Of a DNA stretch of 64,000 bases, positions 59,672 to 64,000 are shown piece after piece. A program made the translations under genes and the position numbers. The DNA is taken from NCBI GenBank assembly GCA_900469445.1, contig UBXM01000041.1, positions 1 to 64,000 of the forward strand. Reading direction: 5' to 3'. This DNA comes from Hyphomicrobiales bacterium. GTDB taxonomy: Bacteria; Pseudomonadota; Alphaproteobacteria; Rhizobiales; Rhizobiaceae. The notes beneath the pieces are model-generated. The model saw only the letters and a program-made list of their open reading frames with translations, did no database searches and was not told the origin of the DNA. Position 1 is the stretch's first letter, and every line of letters starts with the position of its first letter.

Positions 59672-61009
59672 ATGCGCACTATTCGCATCGGATCCGGAGC
59701 TGGATATTCCGGCGATCGCATCGAGCCGGCGGTGGAACTCGCCGAAAAGGGCAACATCAATTACCTCGTTTTCGAATGCCTGGCTGAACGCACGATCGCA
59801 ATCGCCCAGAATGCTAAACTCAACGATCCGACCAAGGGTTATGACGCGCTGCTGGCCGAACGCTTCGAGGCCGTCCTGCCGATCTGCAAGAAGAACGGCA
59901 TCAAGATCATCACCAACATGGGCGCTGCAAATCCGCAGGCCGGCGCAGCCAAGGTTCGTGAGATTGCCGCTCGGCTTGACCTCGGCAAGCTCAAGATCGC
60001 AGCCATTTCCGGCGACGACGTCGTTGAAGCGTTGAAGGTCAGCGACACGAAGATCCTGGAAACCGGTGCGCCGGCTTCCAGCATGGCCGACGTGCTGGTA
60101 TCGGCCAACGCCTATGTGGGCGCCGCCCCGATGGTGGAGGCGCTCGCCAATGGCGCAGACGTCATCATCACCGGCCGCGTTGCCGACCCGTCCATGTTCC
60201 TCGCTCCGCAGATCCACGAATTCGGCTGGTCGCAGGATGATTGGGACAAGATCGGCAAGGGTACGGCTGTAGGTCACCTTCTGGAATGCGGTGGCCAGGT
60301 CACCGGCGGTTATTACGCCGAGCCCGGCAAGAAGGATGTCGCCGATCTGGCGCGTCTCGGCTTCCCGATTGCCGAAGTGTCGGAAGACGGTGCAATCGTC
60401 ATCACCAAGGTCGAAGGTTCGGGCGGCAAGGTCACCGAGCATACTTGCAAGGAACAGATCCTCTATGAGGTTCATGACCCCAAGACCTACCTGACCCCGG
60501 ACGTGACTGCCGACTTCTCGCAGATCACCTTCACCGAGATCGCGCCCAACCGTATCAGCGTTACCGGCGTTACCGGTCGCGCCCGCACGGATACCTTGAA
60601 GGTTTCCGTCGGTTACAAGGACGGTTACATGGGCGAAGGCCAGATGTCCTATGCCGGCCCGGGTGCTTTGGCCAGAGGCCAGCTCGCGCTCGATATCGTC
60701 AAGGAAAGGCTCAAGATCACTGGCGTCAAGGCCAGCGAACTTCGTTTCGACCTGATCGGCGTCAACGCGATCCATGCTGATGTTCTGGCGCCGGCTCCCG
60801 AGCCGACCGAGGTCCGGGTCCGCGTGACCGGTCGCTGCGACACCATGAAGGAAGCGGTTCGCATCGGCAACGAAGTTGAGACGCTCTACACCAACGGTCC
60901 TGCCAGCGGTGGCGGTGCCACCAAGTCCGCCAAACAGGTCGTCGCCATGTTGTCGGCTCTGTTCCCGCGCGAAAAAGTCATTCCCGTCATCGATTATCTG
61001 GAGGCATAA
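59672..61009 (+). CDS. AtuA-like protein, N-terminal part (DUF1446)
   Basis: 445 aa of the DUF1446/AtuA family (RIGSGAGYSGDRIEPAVEL, ITNMGAANPQAGAAKVREI, DVIITGRVADPSM). AtuA is named from the acyclic terpene utilisation cluster of Pseudomonas, but its biochemical function is not established. Here the family occurs as two proteins: this one and the small AtuA-C-like protein just downstream (4-base gap). AAGGAG precedes the ATG. Confidence 0.85.
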   Translation: MRTIRIGSGAGYSGDRIEPAVELAEKGNINYLVFECLAERTIAIAQNAKLNDPTKGYDALLAERFEAVLPICKKNGIKIITNMGAANPQAGAAKVREIAARLDLGKLKIAAISGDDVVEALKVSDTKILETGAPASSMADVLVSANAYVGAAPMVEALANGADVIITGRVADPSMFLAPQIHEFGWSQDDWDKIGKGTAVGHLLECGGQVTGGYYAEPGKKDVADLARLGFPIAEVSEDGAIVITKVEGSGGKVTEHTCKEQILYEVHDPKTYLTPDVTADFSQITFTEIAPNRISVTGVTGRARTDTLKVSVGYKDGYMGEGQMSYAGPGALARGQLALDIVKERLKITGVKASELRFDLIGVNAIHADVLAPAPEPTEVRVRVTGRCDTMKEAVRIGNEVETLYTNGPASGGGATKSAKQVVAMLSALFPREKVIPVIDYLEA

Positions 61010-61013
61010 GGCC

Positions 61014-61325
61014 ATGAAACTCTTCGACATCGCCCATTCCCGTACCGGCGACAAGGGCAACATTTCCAACATCTCCGTCATCGTCTACGACCAGAAGGAT
61101 TATGAGCGCGTCCGCGAATACGTCACCCCGGAACGGGTAAGGGCGCACTTCAAGGGCATCGTCAACGGCGAGGTCGTTCGTTACGAAATTCCCACGCTCG
61201 GCGCGCTGAATTTCGTCATGCAGGACGCGCTTGGCGGCGGCGTCACACGCTCGCTCGCGCTCGATGCGCATGGCAAGTGCCTGGCTTCGGCACTGCTCGC
61301 CATGGATATCCCTGCCAAGAATTAA
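61014..61325 (+). CDS. AtuA-like protein, C-terminal ferredoxin-fold domain
   Basis: 103 aa beginning KLFDIAHSRTGDKGNISNISVIVYD, corresponding to the separate C-terminal domain of AtuA-type proteins. It starts four bases after the DUF1446 gene, so the two products almost certainly form one complex. Confidence 0.85.
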   Translation: MKLFDIAHSRTGDKGNISNISVIVYDQKDYERVREYVTPERVRAHFKGIVNGEVVRYEIPTLGALNFVMQDALGGGVTRSLALDAHGKCLASALLAMDIPAKN

Positions 61326-61393
61326 GGGGATGATGGTGTCGGGCAACCTGCCTGCCGGCAGATTGCCCGCACCGTTCCCGAAAGGATTTTTCA

Positions 61394-62053
61394 ATGTCTA
61401 AAGTAAGTACCGTCGAGGCGGCCGTCCAAAAGATCCCGGACGGTGCGACCCTCATGATCGGCGGCTTCATGGGCGCCGGCACACCGCCGAACCTGATGGA
61501 TGAACTGGTGCGGCAGGGTAAAAAAGACCTCACCATCATCGCCAACGATACGGCACGCCCCGGCACCGGCATCGGCAAACTGATCGATGCCGGTCTGGTG
61601 AAGAAAGTCATCACCAGCCATATCGGCACCAATGCCCAGACCCAGAAGTTGATGATCGCGGGTGAACTGGATGTCGATCTCGTGCCGCAGGGCACGCTTG
61701 CCGAACGCATCCGCGCCGGCGGCGCCGGCCTTGGTGGTGTATTGACGCCAACCGGCGTCGGCACGACGGCAGCTGACGGTAAGCATACAGTCGAAATCGA
61801 CGGCAGGATCTTTCTTGTCGAACAGGCGATCAAGGCCGATTTTGCCCTGATCGCGGCCCGAACCTCGGATTATTCCGGCAATCTGCGTTACCTCCTGACA
61901 TCGCGCAATTTCAATCCGTTGATGGCGCTTGCCGCGGATTTGGTGATTGCCGAGCCCGACGAGATCGTCCCGATCGGATGCATCGAGCCGGATGCCGTCG
62001 CCACACCGCATGTTCTGGTGGATATGATCGTCGTGAAGGGAGCGGACGCATGA
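61394..62053 (+). CDS. atoD: 3-oxoacid CoA-transferase, alpha subunit
   Basis: 219 aa class I CoA-transferase subunit A: TLMIGGFMGAGTPPNLMDELV and the AEPDEIVPIG end. With the beta subunit it moves CoA from an acyl-CoA donor (acetyl- or succinyl-CoA) to a free acid. atoD is the nearest named relative, but the acceptor acid is not known. AAAGGATTTTTCA precedes the ATG; four-base overlap with the beta gene. Confidence 0.9.
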   Translation: MSKVSTVEAAVQKIPDGATLMIGGFMGAGTPPNLMDELVRQGKKDLTIIANDTARPGTGIGKLIDAGLVKKVITSHIGTNAQTQKLMIAGELDVDLVPQGTLAERIRAGGAGLGGVLTPTGVGTTAADGKHTVEIDGRIFLVEQAIKADFALIAARTSDYSGNLRYLLTSRNFNPLMALAADLVIAEPDEIVPIGCIEPDAVATPHVLVDMIVVKGADA

Positions 62054-62706
62054 ACGAGAAGGAAATCATCGCCAGACGTGTTGCCCAGGAATTGAAGCAT
62101 GGCGATCTGGTCAATCTCGGTATCGGCCTGCCGACCATGGTTGCGTCTTATCTTCCGGCCGATTCCGGCATCTCCTTCCAGTCGGAAAACGGCATTATCG
62201 GCATGAGCGCGCTTCCCGACCCGGCGCTTGCGGGCACCAATCTGACCGATGCCGGCGGTATGCCGATCGGTGCATTCCCGGGCGCCTGTGCTTTCGATAG
62301 CGCCATGTCCTTCGCGCTCATTCGCGGCGGCCATCTGGACGTTACCGTGCTTGGCGGCTTGCAGGTGGACGAGGGCGGTCAGCTCGCCAACTGGATGGTG
62401 CCGGGCAAGATGGTTCCGGGCATGGGCGGCGCCATGGATCTCGTCACCGGTGCCAAGCGCGTCATCGTGGCGATGACACATACGGCAAAGGGCGCAGCCA
62501 AGATCATCAAGAAGTGCACCCTGCCTTTGACTTCGGTTCGGCGTGTCGATCTCGTCGTCACCGAGATGGCGGTGATCAAGCCGACGGAAGAAGGGCTCGT
62601 CCTTCTGGAAATCGCACCTGCTCTGACCGTGGATCAGGTCATTGCAGCCACGGAAGCCACATTGCTCATGCCCAAGGCTCCCGGCGTGATGAACCTAGCT
62701 GTGTAA
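62050..62706 (+). CDS. atoA: 3-oxoacid CoA-transferase, beta subunit
   Basis: 218 aa class I CoA-transferase subunit B: LVNLGIGLPTMVASYL and QSENGIIGM with the catalytic Glu that forms the CoA thioester intermediate, then GAMDLVTGAKRVIVAMTHTAKG. Start 62050 overlaps the alpha stop. Confidence 0.92.
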   Translation: MNEKEIIARRVAQELKHGDLVNLGIGLPTMVASYLPADSGISFQSENGIIGMSALPDPALAGTNLTDAGGMPIGAFPGACAFDSAMSFALIRGGHLDVTVLGGLQVDEGGQLANWMVPGKMVPGMGGAMDLVTGAKRVIVAMTHTAKGAAKIIKKCTLPLTSVRRVDLVVTEMAVIKPTEEGLVLLEIAPALTVDQVIAATEATLLMPKAPGVMNLAV

Positions 62707-62873
62707 CGATGCAGGCGGCTCGGGAGAGGGTGGTTCGGTCATCCCTCCCGTCGAAGAGGTTCGCGGGGCACGCAGCCCTGTTGCCTGCGGCGCGACAGCC
62801 CCTATGCCGCGCTCTTTTCAATCATCCGTGGATTGCGTCGAATGACGATATCGCAGACGTTTCGAGGAAAACC

Positions 62874-64000
62874 ATGACCAATATTGTAATAGTATCCGCA
62901 GCGCGTACGGCAATTGGCAAGTTTATGGGAGGTTTGTCGAGCCTTCCCGCCCATCAGCTGGGTGCAGTTGTCACGCGGGAAGTCCTGCAGCGCGCCGACA
63001 TCGAGGCCGGTGACGTTTCTGACGTCGTTCTGGGCCATGTTCTCAGCGCCGGTCAGGGCCAGAACACAGCCCGCCAGACCGCCGTTGCCGCCGGCATCCC
63101 GATGAGCGCTACGGCTCTCACCATCAATCAGGTCTGCGGTTCGGGCTTGCGCGCAGTGGCACTCGGTGCCCAGTCGATCCTTGCCGGCGATGCCGATATC
63201 GTGGTCGCAGGTGGCCAGGAGAACATGAGCCTTGCACCGCATGCCGCCGTGCTGCGCTCAGGTGTGAAAATGGGTCCCGCAGAATTCGTCGACACGATGA
63301 TCAAGGACGGCCTGTGGGACGCATTCAACGACTATCACATGGGCATCACCGCCGAAAACGTCGCCGAAAAATACGGCTTTACCCGGGAGGAACAGGACGC
63401 ATTCGCGCTGTCTTCCCAGACCAAAGCGGCGGCGGCGATCGCAGACGGTCGTTTCAAAGCGGAAATCGTTCCCGTCACCATCAAAACCCGCAAGGGTGAT
63501 GTTGTCGTCGACACCGATGAAGGCCCACGTGCCACTACGCTCGAAGCTCTTGCCGGGTTGAAGCCTGCCTTCAAGAAGGACGGCACGGTCACGGCCGGCA
63601 ATGCCTCTGGCCTGAATGACGGGGCCGCGGCTGTCGTGCTCATGCGCGAGGAAGAAGCGGTGCGCCGTGGCCTCACACCGCTTGCTCGAATTGCCTCCTT
63701 CGCCACCATGGGCGTCGATGCGGCGATCATGGGAACGGGGCCGATCCCGGCATCGCGCAAGGCGCTGGAACGGGCCGGCTGGAGCGTCGGTGATCTCGAT
63801 CTGATCGAAGCCAACGAGGCTTTCGCGGCGCAGGCCATGTCGGTCAATCGCGATCTCGGCTGGGATCCGGCCAAGGTCAACGTCAATGGCGGCGCCATTG
63901 CCATCGGTCATCCGATCGGCGCGTCCGGCGCGCGTGTGCTGGTAACGCTCCTGCATGCACTCAAGGCCCGTCAGGCGAAAAAGGGCATCGCAACGCTTTG
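62874..64000 (+). CDS. atoB: Acetyl-CoA acetyltransferase (thiolase), cut by the window end
   Basis: At least 375 codons with no stop before the window edge. Nucleophile Cys88 in NQVCGSGLRA and the His in GGAIAIGHPIGASG are present; the second Cys (CxGGGxG) lies beyond the end. It cleaves acetoacetyl-CoA or a similar 3-oxoacyl-CoA, the step after the CoA-transferase. ATG 62874 has CGAGGAAAACC upstream. The reading frame ends with the sequence GIATL at the edge. Confidence 0.93.
   Translation, partial: MTNIVIVSAARTAIGKFMGGLSSLPAHQLGAVVTREVLQRADIEAGDVSDVVLGHVLSAGQGQNTARQTAVAAGIPMSATALTINQVCGSGLRAVALGAQSILAGDADIVVAGGQENMSLAPHAAVLRSGVKMGPAEFVDTMIKDGLWDAFNDYHMGITAENVAEKYGFTREEQDAFALSSQTKAAAAIADGRFKAEIVPVTIKTRKGDVVVDTDEGPRATTLEALAGLKPAFKKDGTVTAGNASGLNDGAAAVVLMREEEAVRRGLTPLARIASFATMGVDAAIMGTGPIPASRKALERAGWSVGDLDLIEANEAFAAQAMSVNRDLGWDPAKVNVNGGAIAIGHPIGASGARVLVTLLHALKARQAKKGIATL

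Noticed and set aside
58318..59760. 480-aa open frame on the minus strand
   Set aside because: Antisense to the CitMHS-type transporter; low-complexity Asp/Arg/Gly-rich.
1..64000. CRISPR arrays, tRNA/rRNA genes, insertion sequences
   Set aside because: No regularly spaced repeats, tRNA-like cloverleafs or transposase genes were recognised anywhere in the window.

Overview
The window looks like a Rhizobiaceae-type alphaproteobacterium (Agrobacterium/Rhizobium/Ciceribacter relatives). The evidence is moderately high GC with alphaproteobacterial codon use, a chemoreceptor tail ending in a WEEF-type pentapeptide, an adenylate cyclase fused to TPR repeats, a FixJ-type two-component pair and a ugp operon. 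The placement is inferred from gene content, not from a marker gene. Unusually for this group, almost half of the window encodes strictly anaerobic, oxygen-sensitive metabolism.

Region 1 (about 0.9-19.9 kb) is a glycyl-radical-enzyme bacterial microcompartment (GRM) locus for cobalamin-independent 1,2-propanediol (possibly also glycerol) fermentation. It holds a glycyl radical diol dehydratase with every catalytic residue at the glycerol dehydratase positions and its radical SAM activase. It also holds a CoA-acylating aldehyde dehydrogenase, alcohol dehydrogenase, PduL phosphotransacylase, acetate/propionate kinase, five shell proteins (BMC-H, BMC-T, tailed BMC-H, BMC-P, PduU/EutS-like), an EutJ-like chaperone, a flavoprotein-like gene, a GlcG/PduO-C-like gene and a dedicated SAM synthetase. 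A PocR-domain histidine kinase and an AraC-type response regulator close the operon. A divergent pair (uncharacterised membrane protein, ackA) and a DJ-1/PfpI protein flank the dehydratase.

Region 2 (20.2-26.9 kb) holds an adenylate cyclase, a YHS-domain protein, an ankyrin protein, a stand-alone cyclic-nucleotide-binding protein and a very large ABC-type protein whose ATPase motifs are degenerate.

Region 3 (27.3-33.0 kb) is a ugpBAEQC-type operon for glycerol-3-phosphate/glycerophosphodiesters with an RpiR regulator.

Region 4 (33.2-54.6 kb) is a complete formate hydrogenlyase-2 system. The minus strand carries hydN-fdhF-hypA-moaA; the plus strand carries hyfABCDEFGHIJ, a HycI-type protease and a formate channel, then a LysR regulator and hypB; the minus strand then carries hypCDE. 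FdhF has Cys at the position that is selenocysteine in E. coli. A near-consensus FNR box lies between the divergent halves. hypF and an FhlA/HyfR activator are not in the window.

Region 5 (54.9-64.0 kb) has a secreted GlcG/HbpS protein, a FixJ-type response regulator with its sensor kinase, and a plus-strand operon: CitMHS-type transporter, split AtuA (DUF1446) pair, two-subunit 3-oxoacid CoA-transferase and a thiolase cut by the window end. This looks like uptake and CoA-dependent catabolism of a small organic acid.

Taken together, diol fermentation in the microcompartment is redox-balanced and yields ATP through the kinase, while the FHL system would dispose of formate made elsewhere (for example by a pyruvate formate-lyase outside the window). 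Both depend on anoxic iron-sulfur or radical chemistry and could support anaerobic life in an organism group usually regarded as respiratory.
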